DNA of 64,000 nt from NCBI RefSeq assembly GCF_964204865.1, contig NC_135258.1, positions 10,407,001 to 10,471,000 on the forward strand, given 5' to 3'. This DNA is from Styela clava (taxonomy: Eukaryota; Chordata; Ascidiacea; Stolidobranchia; Styelidae). The notes under the pieces were generated by a model. It was not told the DNA's origin and searched no databases. It saw only the letters and a list, made by a program, of their open reading frames with translations. Positions within the stretch are counted from its first letter, which is position 1. Every line of letters begins with the position of its first letter. Below, piece after piece: positions 1 to 9,782 of the stretch. Both the position numbers and the translations under genes were made by a program.

Positions 1-333
1 CTGTTAATTAAGGAAAGCAAACACGTAGCTCTTCAACAGCCTCGAACAGCCAGTTTTAAATAATTGTCATTGGTATTTCAACGTACTTTTGTTCTATATA
101 GTGAATGAATTATGTCTATGAATTTGACTGTATTACGGCTTTTTACAACCGGAATCCTAAGCCATCGGTCTTGTTGTAAATTCATTCCTACGCTAAACGA
201 GAATTTTGGTTATAAAAGTAGTTTCTACAATATCGGAATTTTCGTTTAGTGTACTGCAAAATAAACTATGATATAAAAAGTATTACTTAATTGGAAAAAT
301 GTCGGCTTTACATTAATGTGTTAAATCTTTTAG

Positions 334-829
334 ACGAGCAAAGACTCCAACCTGTGTATATCTTGACGAAAGGAAGGGAAGATGGCTGTATAATGAAGGT
401 GGTTGCAGACTTGATGTTGTGTGGTCCACTCCTGAAGTTTCAATTTGTATATGTGATCACTTAACTACGTTTGCAGTGCTAACTCATGATTTATTAGATG
501 AAGACACACAACGAGTTATCGATCAACGTACTTTCAGGTATTGTTGCCACATTCACGTCATAAATATAATTATGAACAAAATCTAGCAGAAATAACATTA
601 TTGTTTGAATATTCTGAGATGTTTTAAGGCACTATTAAAGGAAGGTTTAGCGAAATATAGCATCATCTTAACCTCCATCTAGTAATCGTCCACTTTCTAC
701 ATTTCTAGAACCTTTTACTTACATGCATCACTCGCTGGAACGTTGGGAATGGCGACAATATTCGCTCAAATTCTGGCATCTATCGTTTCACTGAAGCTTG
801 AATCTGGTTTGTCGGTTCAAACTGTTTAA
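334..829 (+). CDS. Adhesion-GPCR-like protein, GPS/GAIN C-terminal part (partial, possibly broken)
   Basis: Two exons join in phase: 334-537 (acceptor AG at 332-333, donor GT at 538) and 709-829 (acceptor AG at 707-708). The first encodes a GPCR proteolysis site: spaced Cys and Trp residues, KGRWLYNEGGCRLD, then CICDHLTTFAVL, with the expected autocleavage position between L and T in HLT. The residues after the cut (TTFAVL) match the usual tethered-agonist pattern. The second exon continues into a hydrophobic Ala/Ile/Leu stretch that could be the first membrane helix, then meets a stop at 827-829. The extracellular part would lie upstream of the window. A complete receptor would need six more helices, so either the real exon is shorter and the gene is spliced on, or this copy is truncated. 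The GPS assignment is firm; integrity of the gene is uncertain. Confidence 0.6.
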
Positions 830-838
830 TCACATGGA

Positions 839-1006
839 TTGAAACATGAGGCAATTCTATGTGCGGTGGCTTTCAGCGATTCGAATGCTATGTGCGCTGT
901 TACCGCATCTTTTTTTGTATATATGTGCACTGTGACAACTACTATTGCAATGATTAACTGCTTGGACGTTCTTATGTATATACGCTGTGGAAGAAAAAAG
1001 TATTAG
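839..1006 (+). other. Possible membrane-helix coding remnant of the same receptor
   Basis: A 55-codon open stretch in another frame directly follows the receptor exon. It contains a hydrophobic segment beginning CAVTASFFVYMC and ending in a basic RCGRKK run, resembling helix 3 of adhesion receptors (Cys-Ala start, aromatic centre). No splice site linking it in phase was found. It could be a frameshifted remainder of the seven-helix region or a separate exon. Confidence 0.3.
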
Positions 1007-1355
1007 GCTTTCAAGTTCGAATAATTACAACACAGAAAGAGAGCAATGCTTAAATATAGGGAGACAAAGATCGAATAACTACCTATATGAGAGCCTTATT
1101 TGTAATGAAATTACTTTATTTTGAATGCCATTTTCCCAGATACCTTTGTTATCAGGTAAATATTTTGTTTGATAAAACAGGAACATTTTGGGTGAAATAT
1201 TGGGTTCCATAAAACTCAGAGTTGACTTTAAAATGACTTTTGGTGACTTCTTCCTTTGTTAATTTCCCTTACAGCAAGACTAATAACAACAGCAACGATT
1301 TAGTAAAACGACCGGCATGTACTCTTCGTTTCCAATTTTGACAAGTACTCTAGAT

Positions 1356-2878
1356 CAGTGGTTCTCAAACTTTTTGTACCCTCCCTATAGTAGTTTATAC
1401 AACTTCATCTCCCCCGGCACTGCAAAAAATTGAAAGTCTGAAACGAATATATTACAGACCAAATAAGGAGACAAATCATAGTTTATGGTGTTTTTTAATG
1501 AGATAGATGTGCTTGATGTTCTTCAGCGAGTTTTTTATTATATCTAAAATTACCCTCGTTACTTACTTGGTTTTAGTAATAATAGCTGCACGTCTGAAAA
1601 CGCCTCTTTCGCCATATCAGAGGTCGGAAATGAAAGAATTCAGGGTTCTACTTCCTCAAAAACCGCCGTGTACTCTCGAATTTACCTCCCTAAATTCACC
1701 CCAATTCTGATTAAAATAATCAAAACAAAATTAAATATCCAAAACTTATAATAATGATTTTCGGACATCTCATTTATCCCTACAGCCTGATGACCATCAC
1801 CAAAATACATGATATAAAACGGCCTTCGGTAAAATTTATCCCCGATTCCACATACTACCACGTTCTCCAGTCCGATCATTAGTCCATAGAATTAATTAGC
1901 CATTTGTTTTGGATTCGTGGACTCGGATGGCCAGGGGGTCGGCAAATTTTACGTCGCTCGCGGGACAAAATTTAGGATTGCTATTCTTTTGCGGATCGCA
2001 TATATTTTTTGAAAGTTAAAAGCGGAACATCGTGCGAAAACTGCGACAATTCGTGAACTCAACTAAGTCGTCTTAATAAAAATTATTACAATGACATTCA
2101 ATGTGGCTTTACGACGTCAAGATTGGAACATTTTCTAAATAGGCATCACTAATCCTAGTTCTTCGTAATGTTCATTTTCGAAATTTATTGTTCGCACAAA
2201 TATGTACTTCCAAACATCGAATATTTTCGCATGGTTTGTGAAATTTTGATAAAGATTTTCTTTAAAGAAGATACATTCTTACAAAAATTAAGCGGTGACG
2301 AATCGAATATTTACTGCGCTATTGAACCCCTGCACTCAGCATCAACTTTTTTGCGTGTTTCCATTTGTCTAATTATAATTAAACTGTAGGCTCGTTAAAC
2401 GAGTAGCTGTTCAATATAATTCTTAGGATATAATAAAATTTAGTCTAAACGTGTCTCACGATAAATTCTGTGGACCTCCTGAAGTATGCGCACCAATCTG
2501 AACTCAGATTGTGTACCAGGTTAGGGTTCAGGTTATGCGACATCTTGGGGCGCATACTTCAGGAGTACCGCCGTTTGGATGTTTCCCCTGGCATAGACGT
2601 CCATGTTTACTTCGTGACATTGGCCAATCAGCAAGATGCAAAAATAAACGTAACAATGCCCCTTTCGCATCTACTCATACACATTCCTCACTCAGACAGA
2701 CTTTCCGGCGTGGTCGTGAACACTGAACATTACCTCATTTTCGCGATTTAGAATTATATTTGTTAGTTTTTAGTTGTTTTTCGGAAATTTAAACAAAATA
2801 AGTCAATGATCACCTTGTCCTCCTAAGAGTTTCAGTTTAATTACAGTGTCCAAAAATCGCCCACTTTGGGAATCACTG
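1356..2878 (+). mobile_element. hAT-type non-autonomous transposon, copy A
   Basis: The left end reads CAGTGGTTCTCAAACTTTTT and the right end is the imperfect reverse complement (TTTGGGAATCACTG). The flanks are 8-bp near-identical direct repeats: CTCTAGAT at 1348-1355 and CTCCAGAT at 2879-2886. Eight-base target duplications with CAGTGGTT-type ends are typical of the hAT superfamily. No transposase-like frame is visible inside. A second copy in the opposite orientation lies at about 35.76-36.98 kb. A palindromic MITE sits inside this copy but not in the other. Confidence 0.85.
2476..2565. mobile_element. Palindromic MITE (family P), nested in hAT copy A
   Basis: The left arm starts CTCCTGAAGTATGCGCACCA and the right arm ends TGCGCATACTTCAGGAG, so the arms are inverted repeats around a short loop containing GGTTAGGGTTCAGG. 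The same arms recur near 5.36, 17.7, 19.2, 26.8 and 43.5 kb. In the other hAT copy (36.0-36.1 kb) unrelated sequence stands at this position, so the MITE inserted or was substituted after the two copies separated. Confidence 0.8.
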
Positions 2879-3070
2879 CTCCAGATTGTTATCAAACATT
2901 TTATAAGCATATTTATAAGTTTTCTGTTATGACATATCAATACTTTATATCTTTACTGCAGGTCCCAAGACAACTATTCATTCATTGGTTGGATATTTCC
3001 ATTATTCTTGGTTATTACTTATCGATCGAAACTGCGGTTTCGATTCATGACTTCTTAGTGACACCGCGTG

Positions 3071-3190
3071 TCACATCACTAATTAATTAATAACTCGCTA
3101 ATTATGCGACATAATTCATCCAAAATTCATAGGCTTCTGGTCCGAGCTATGATAAATGCACATGCAAAATTTGGAGCAGATTCAAATATC
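3071..3190 (-). repeat. Interspersed repeat R1, copy 1
   Basis: Contains AATTAATTAATAACTCGCTA followed by ATGCGACATAATTCATCC and TAGGCTTCTGGTCCGAGCTA. The reverse complement matches 57838-57945 almost base for base, and the inner part matches 4463-4530. No coding potential or clear termini were found, so the class is unknown. Confidence 0.65.
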
Positions 3191-3201
3191 AATATCAACA
3201 T

Positions 3202-3227
3202 ACTTACCGATCTTAAGATCGATAAGT
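3202..3227. repeat. 26-bp near-perfect palindrome
   Basis: ACTTACCGATCTT is followed directly by AAGATCGATAAGT; the arms pair at 12 of 13 positions. A nearby piece (about 3008-3030) has TTACTTATCGATCG again. This may be the tip of the R1 repeat or a cruciform-prone end of another element. Confidence 0.45.
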
Positions 3228-3560
3228 AATAACATGCAAGGAAACTTATAGCGTTGTTGTCCTTTTGCCCACAATAACAATTGTTTCATTCACAGCCATT
3301 ATGTCTTTCAGTTTGATGATTTACTCAATGGGGGTGTTTCCTGCATCGATGATGAAACCATTAGAAGCAAACAGGTAGCATATTGAAGTAATTGATTTTG
3401 TACTGACAGGCTGGGTAACTCACGAACTTTATATAGGTAACTAACCCAATGAAATAAACGTTATTTGGTATACCTCCAATAACTAAGCTTACCCTGCCAA
3501 ACTCGAGGAAACGAAAATGTTCAATTTGCCGAGTTTTGATCGAGTATACTTATTCTAGGC

Positions 3561-4460
3561 CAGGGACCTTTTTGGCCGAAGGGCCACATGTGGTTCACTA
3601 ATAATTGCGCGGGCCACTTAACATGGTAGTTGTTCTAGTTTTGCTACAATGACCACTTAACATGGTAGTTATGTTCTAGTTTTGCTACACTGACTACAGG
3701 TTAATGAAAAAACAAACAATACCCGCACATCAAACTTTCACAATAATTAGAACAATAAAAGTTGTTGTTTTCCAACCATTGATGGGGCGCCATCAGTGGT
3801 TATTCCAGAAAGTTTCGCCAAAGACAAGCCAAGACGCTTGATCACTTTTATCACAGTTCTTAACAAACCAATGCCACTAGTCGTACCCTTAACAGGGACA
3901 CTGGCTGCGAGCTCTACGGTAATTTCATATCATCATTAACTCCCCGCAAGAAGATCGCCAAGTCGCCGACTGAGCAGTAAACTTGATGTCAGTGCTTTCG
4001 TCAGGCGCCAAAGAATACGATGGAAATTTTCCCGCTTTTGCAATTAAAGTTTCCGCAAAAGAGTTCCCAAGCTCTTCAACACGACGAGTTATGGTCTGTC
4101 TTGACAGGCTATTTTTGCAAGCACTTCTTTTATTTCCAGGTCGTAAATCATTGGCAACCCGAACTATACATATTATACATTCCTTAACAAACTTTCTGAG
4201 AATGCCTTCGTTTATTTTGCGATAACATCATATAGAGGAGTAAAAGAACAACTGTGTAAACGACTATGGGACCTTTATATATCGATAGAGCGCATTTCAG
4301 GGAAATAAATAAATTGTTTGTATCATGTCTTTGTATACTACATCACTCAAAAAATAGTTTTACCCAATTTTTTTATTCAATTCTGAAAATTCAGCGCGGG
4401 CCACCCGAAATGATTCCGCGGGCCACTTATGGCCCGCGGGCCACGGGTTGGACGAGCCTA
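3561..4460 (-). mobile_element. hAT-type element of the 'GGCCCGCGGGCC' kind, decayed
   Basis: The left end starts CAGGGACC and is followed by GGCC-rich sequence. The right end reads GGCCCGCGGGCCACGGGTTG then GACGAGCCTA, i.e. the usual CAGGCTCGTCCAACCCGTGG end in reverse with one changed base. Inside, on the minus strand, is a decayed transposase. No matching 8-bp duplication was found (TTCTAGGC against TTGATTTT), so the left boundary may be wrong or the flank rearranged. Confidence 0.55.
3747..4110 (-). pseudogene. hAT transposase fragment (ZBED/GTF2IRD2-like)
   Basis: Read on the minus strand, the translation gives LAPDESTDIKFTAQ, later PVKGTTSGIGLL, and then LSGITTDGAPSMVGKQQ before a stop at 3747-3749. 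The order DESTD, then GTT, then TTDGAPSM is the conserved catalytic-core order of domesticated and active hAT transposases of the ZBED/GTF2IRD2 type. The segments are in different frames and separated by stops, so this copy is dead. No start or zinc-finger BED part is visible. Confidence 0.7.
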
Positions 4461-4462
4461 TT

Positions 4463-4530
4463 GATTTTGGATGAATTATGTCGTGTACACTAATTAGCGA
4501 GTTATCAATTAATTAGTGACGATCCCCTAA
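4463..4530 (+). repeat. Interspersed repeat R1, truncated copy
   Basis: TTTTGGATGAATTATGTCGT followed by TTAGCGAGTTATCAATTAAT matches the inner part of R1 at 3.1 and 57.9 kb. It begins directly at the right end of the hAT element, so the hAT probably inserted into or next to this copy. Confidence 0.6.
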
Positions 4531-4832
4531 CTTTCGATCGATAAATCTTCGGTCTCTGACCGATATTCTCGTTTTTACTTCTCGTTACGTTTGAAAGTGT
4601 CGCATTACTGATGTTGAGTTTGAGTTGAGTGGATCAGGCAACTCCGCCACATGAAATTCAGGTCGACAATTTTATGTTAAATATTTTCTGTTTACCTGCG
4701 TATTTCTTAAAAAGTTTAACATTCTTGAAATACAACCTTGCTAAATATGAATGCTTTACTTGTATCTCACTTCAATCCAACGTAGCAAGATGTAAGATGC
4801 CACATCTGCCCAGGCTGATTTACAATCTAAAT

Positions 4833-5995
4833 CAGTGGTTCCCAAACTAGGGTCCGCGGACCTTTTGGGGTCCGTGAAGTACTTTTCGAGGGTCCGCGAA
4901 AGAAATCTGTTGGATGGCTCAAAGTTTGATAATGCAAAAATTAACTGCTTAAATTTGGAAAGACACATTTATCGCATTATGATGCTTTACATACAATCTC
5001 TGCTGAGGACACTGATTCTTCACTTTTTGTTTCGATTAGGCTTTCCCGATTGTGACGTCACAAAGTTATGGCAGCTCCTGCCACGAACAAACCGCGGCGT
5101 CTCATGCCATGGTTTAATGGCGCTATAATTTAGTAATCAGTATTATCGGCATATTAACAAAGTCATGCGCCGTATTTTTGTTTAATATACCAAAAAAAGT
5201 ACCAACCTACTCATTGTTTGTCACCAACAGGGGCAGCCCTGCCAATACATCCGACATGCCTTGATTACGGCATCAAAATTTTACCCGACATGATTTTTTA
5301 ATTTGCTGCCGTGGTACCGGTTTGGGGCAGCTAAAAAGTCAGTCGCCGTGGTTTACCCGGAGCTCCAGATGTAATATATGTGCACCAAGATGGCGCACAA
5401 CCTGAACATGGTATTGTGTACCGGTTAGGGTTCAGGTCGTACGACATCTTGCTACATATGCTTGGAAATCCCGCTAAATACTTAAAACTGCACTTGGAGG
5501 TGTAGATGGCGCTGCCTTTTTGCATGCTTGTTGTTATAGGAGAGAATTACAGTAGGTAGTTGATAAAGTATGCCACTCCGTTTCTAAATGCTGATTTACG
5601 CTTTTGTTTTGAAAGGTGGATAGCGTTAAATATAGCGCAGTCAGAAAGGCACTACGTTTTAGTTTTTAGATGTCAAATTTAGTCTTTGACACACGGTAAC
5701 GCTAGGCATATATTTTTACGTTCTCAACTCTGTATTATCAATTTCAAAATGTCTTCTAAAATTAAAATTGAGATAATCGTATGTAATTTTATCGTGATAA
5801 ACGCAGGTGAAGATATGTTTTGCGCTACACCGTGTGGAGCATTTATTTTTGTTGTGATCTTGTTTTATGTGATATCTTTCTGTCTTTCTTTGATAATGTT
5901 CTATTTTAGTCAATTAGTGCACAGGGCCGCGAAACAAAAACAAAATTGCAAGGGGTCCGTCAGACAATTTTTTTGAAAAAGTTTGGGAACCACTG
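4833..5995. mobile_element. hAT-type non-autonomous transposon with perfect ends
   Basis: The left end CAGTGGTTCCCAAACT and the right end AGTTTGGGAACCACTG are exact inverted repeats. The flanks are a perfect 8-bp duplication, ATCTAAAT at 4825-4832 and again at 5996-6003. No transposase frame is present. A shorter relative with the same GGTCCGCGGACC-like subterminal sequence lies at 51773-52315. The intact duplication and ends suggest a fairly recent insertion. It carries a nested palindromic MITE at 5.36-5.47 kb. Confidence 0.9.
5362..5467. mobile_element. Palindromic MITE (family P), nested
   Basis: Left arm GCTCCAGATGTAATATATGT then GCACCAAGATGGCGCACAAC; the right arm has GTACGACATCTTGCTACATA then TGCTTGG. 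The arms match the family found elsewhere in the window but are more diverged, especially on the right. Confidence 0.7.
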
Positions 5996-6694
5996 ATCTA
6001 AATGATGTTCAATTTTTATAATGATTTAATTGATGCAAACACATCATTGGAAATGTGATTAGAAAAGTGTTCCAATGACAAAATAATAATCAATTTTTAG
6101 ATTGCATACGTATCTATACTTGGAGTGGAAATATTTTACATTGGATTTATGCATCTGTGGCAGGACATTGCTTGAGGCCCGCGTCATTTCAGTTTACTAA
6201 CGGATAATAATCACTGAACTGAAAATATATCTCTGTGATAATAATAGGAGACATTACTAAAAATGCCAGTTCATTTTGAAAGCTGCGCGTTCCGCTGAGT
6301 TTATTTTGAACGCTGCGCGTTTCGTAGTCTTACTCGCGTGTCTGGTATATTGTGGTTGAAAATTAAAAAATAATCTTCACTAAAATCCCTAAGGCTCCTC
6401 CAGTTTAGGGAGTATCGAGACCAAAGATAACTTATTTGAAAGATTATTTTGCTATGCGGAAGGTAGCGTTCTTGGAATTTAAATTTTCGACTTGGTTAGC
6501 GAGAAAACAGCGATAAATTGTGAAAAAAAAAATTTGAAATTTCATAACGATCGGCGCGTTTTTCGTTGTTACCATGGAAACGAAACCCATATTCGGACTT
6601 TCTACGAAGCGCATAATACTAGGGTAACAGAATAACCGACATGGAAAATTTCATCCAGATTGGTCCAGCCGTTAAGACACTACATCCAGACAGA

Positions 6695-6824
6695 CAGAAC
6701 GACTGATAATAAGGGTCTCCTAGAAGCGGAGATCCAACAGAACGACCGATAATAAGAGTTTCCTATAGCGGAGATCCAACAGAACGACCGATAATAAGAG
6801 TCTCCCCTATAGCGGAGATCCAAC
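6695..6824 (+). repeat. Three tandem ~43-bp units, tail of a retroposon-like repeat
   Basis: Units begin CAGAACGACYGATAATAAG at 6695, 6738 and 6780 and each ends GCGGAGATCCAA. They follow CATCCAGACAGACAG, a sequence often seen near the 3' end of invertebrate retroposons (general knowledge). The body of the element may extend left to about 6360, but no reading frame or RNA-polymerase-III box was recognised. Confidence 0.55.
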
Positions 6825-6904
6825 AAATAAAATTTTGTAGTCAATCTTAGAGGATAAATGCTGCACGAATATTAATATAATCACCAAGTAATTCTATCAT
6901 TGTC

Positions 6905-6910
6905 TTTATT
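6905..6910 (-). terminator. Polyadenylation signal of the mannanase gene
   Basis: AATAAA on the minus strand, about 80 bp beyond the predicted stop codon of the GH5 gene. Confidence 0.5.
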
Positions 6911-6986
6911 GATAATAAAGCATATAATTGAACTCTAGGGGATTTATCACCCAATTTTCGCAATCCACTTTGAAATCCAGCCCAAA

Positions 6987-9782
6987 TTACATGTCAGCCC
7001 CGTTGTGTACTTGTTTGAGGATAAACCAGAGATTGACATCAGACCTCTTTTTTGGACAGTGAAACTGTCGCTGTGCTTTCCAGTTCCCTTTCAAATAAAA
7101 CATAAGTGAATGGCTCAAATTTGGTTAGGTTGTACACACATATGAATGAGTATTGTTGTCAGAAGGAAGGAAACGTGCAAGCGGATTTGAAAATATCGGA
7201 ACCCAACTCAAATTTAAAAAATGAGTTTATATATTAGTTTTAGCAACGATACAGGCGCGCAAATAAAGTTGAATTGATAAATTTTTGAATTTATGCTTTC
7301 ATATGGACACATGTTATAATAACAAGTATTTTATCATAAAATGAATATTCCCTTTCAGAATAAAATATTTGTATATATATTGAATTTAAATCGAAGGTTT
7401 AGCAAATGTAAAAAGCGATAATTTACGACGATGCTTATTTAATGGATCCATTATATGTTACCTTAGCATGCCAACTCCAGCAACCAGCATATTCTCCATA
7501 ATAAGCATGTTTAAAAAGTTTCTCAATTTTTCTGCCGTCAGCCCCGGATTCACTGAATTCTCCGATCACAATAGGTTTATCCAAATTATGTGTGGCGGCA
7601 CAAATCTGGAATTTGATCGTTTAGTTATCCAAACAGATAATTTCACAGTAATTAGCCTAGAGTTTTGATCAAGAAATCGATGATAATTTTTGTGAAGTCA
7701 TTAAAACAACGACAAGTAAATAGATTTACACTTTACCAATTAAGCTTTTAGCTATTCACAAACGCAAGAAGTTAAATGCATCAACGTAAATTCAAACTTT
7801 CATTTTTCAAATGTTAAGTTTGAATCGCTGAATTCCAAGGTAATTATTTTCCTCCGATGATGCAGTTACTTTATATATATATAGCAGTTTATCGGGAAAA
7901 TGCATAAAATGAAAATTTTCAGCATATCTTACCTCCATGGGCGATTTATCGTCATAAGAGCGTTTCGACGTATAAGTATGCATTTGGTAGAAATCCAGTT
8001 TTCCCCGATATTTCAACAAACCACCAGACGCTATTAAACATTTATCCGAATAATAATTGTAGCTATCAGGTGTTAGCTCATGTACTGTTTTCTGACTCCA
8101 AGCACCAACTGTCACCAATGCAGTCCGATCATGCCTAAAAAAAATTATTCCAAGTAAAACAAAATGAAAACATTATAAACACAGCATTGTGCAAACTTAC
8201 GTTTTTATCGCATGAGCTTGCCAATTCAAAAACCGTAACATTTGTTGCATCGAAAACAATGGTGCACGTCTTTGCGTTTTCTGCCACCATCCAACCCCTG
8301 TATTCTTGAGACGTTTCGTGTTGAAACACGGATTTCTATGATATTGATTTGCCTGAAAGAATGTTATATAGAACATTATGAAAACTTTATATATCTTTCT
8401 TTTCAAACAAAAATTTTGTAAAGATGAAATGCCTTTATTGTTGTGACTTTTCAACAATGTTTTCTCCAACCAAGTTCGTAAACATTTATTGAAAATTATT
8501 ATTGCTAAAGTGCAAAACAAAATCATTCTCACTAAAATAGCCCCTTCTGGCTCATTAGCAATATCATATCCTCCAAGTGCTTCATGTCCTTTCAATCCCT
8601 TCACAATTGGAATAAGAGCTTTATCAATATACGATCTGAGTTTCTTTTCGTCGGTCACGAGACCGGAAATCTTTTTGGCTGTAAATATAACAGAATACCT
8701 ATTCAATATTGTTATGCTTCGATATCAAATCCATCTCTCTATATATAATATATATACATATATTTTCACTGATATTATTTTGATTTATATTCAAACGCCA
8801 CCTGTTAGCTACAGCTGCGTATAGTAGGATGTTCAATAGTATATATATATATCTGGAGGAGAGAAAGCCTATAAGACGTTATATATATATACTATATATG
8901 AATATGAGGAACCACAGCCAACCAGGCCAGGTATTTGAATAATTGAGCACTTATTTTCCCCAAATTTATCCGCACAGATAACGAAGGAAGTTGGAACAAA
9001 CCAGTGTTTACGTAACTACCTACCCGTCGACAACAATGAGATCAGCAATACTCTCGCGCAAACGTATTCTCCTTGAGATACGACCCTATGTAATCAGCGT
9101 TATTATGGGCGCGTACGGACGGTCATTTCTCATGATAACCCCGTGAAATTGACTAAAACTTGTGAAATTGAAGATCAGAAGATGAATAACACATAAAAAA
9201 AAAACTCACAATGAACTGAGTTAAAAACAGCAAAATTCCACAAAACAAAAAACACATATATTTTATGCTTCTTTGCTTCATCCAAATATTCTTTCATCTC
9301 ACTATCTATGTGATTGTTATTGGAATCCGCGGCAGTTACAAATCCAGTTGTTGTGAATTGAGGAGTGCTCGAAGCATCCGTGTGAAGAAAGATACCTAAA
9401 ATAGTGGTAACACCATATGTATGCAATGAAATAAAGACTAACGGAAATGCAAGAAAGATAAAAATCGCTGGCATATGTCGAATAAAAAACTATCATTATA
9501 TCAGGATTTAGATTGCAATTCATTGTTGTCCCTATGAATAAAATTTAGCTTCCAGCAACAAATTAGCAAAATCGCGTCGAAGTGATGAAAATTGACATAT
9601 ATATATATCAATATAACTTTTACATACGAATGGAATTTCCTCCAGCTTTATGTATATCTGAAAGCACAGATGTCAATCGAGATTTCGCCTTCTTGAAATT
9701 TTTATTTCCGAAATCTTTTCCATAATTTTCCCAAGCTTGATTCACTCCACTCAAAAATATTGTTTTCCCGTCAGCACAAATT
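6987..9782 (-). CDS. Endo-beta-1,4-mannanase, glycoside hydrolase family 5 (5' end missing)
   Basis: Seven minus-strand exons join in phase: 9628-9782, 9210-9395, 8533-8678, 8201-8352, 7933-8134, 7462-7605 and a tentative last exon 6987-7070, all with AG/GT borders. In order they show FLSGVNQAWENYG (start of the GH5 barrel), GGNSIR then FLHTDASSTPQF, GGYDIANEPEG with the acid/base Glu in NEPEG, CFNT...FLNWQAHAIK, ALVTVGAWS, LDFYQMHTY and PIVIGEFSES with the nucleophile Glu in GEF, then AGCWSWHAK. This is the order seen in animal secreted mannanases, which hydrolyse mannan in food. The signal peptide exon was not found. Reading frames are clean, so the gene appears functional. The last exon rests only on phase, acceptor and a stop near AATAAA. 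Confidence 0.85.
8730..8910. repeat. (TA)n-rich microsatellite cluster
   Basis: Several runs of alternating T and A (about 8742-8760, 8840-8855, 8879-8898) lie in the intron between the second and third mannanase exons. Shorter runs occur at 9598-9609, 20258-20275, 20820-20835, 21196-21210 and 25290-25306. Confidence 0.7.

Noticed and set aside
8489-8824. 111-codon plus-strand frame opposite the mannanase
   Set aside because: Antisense shadow of a mannanase exon and its intron.
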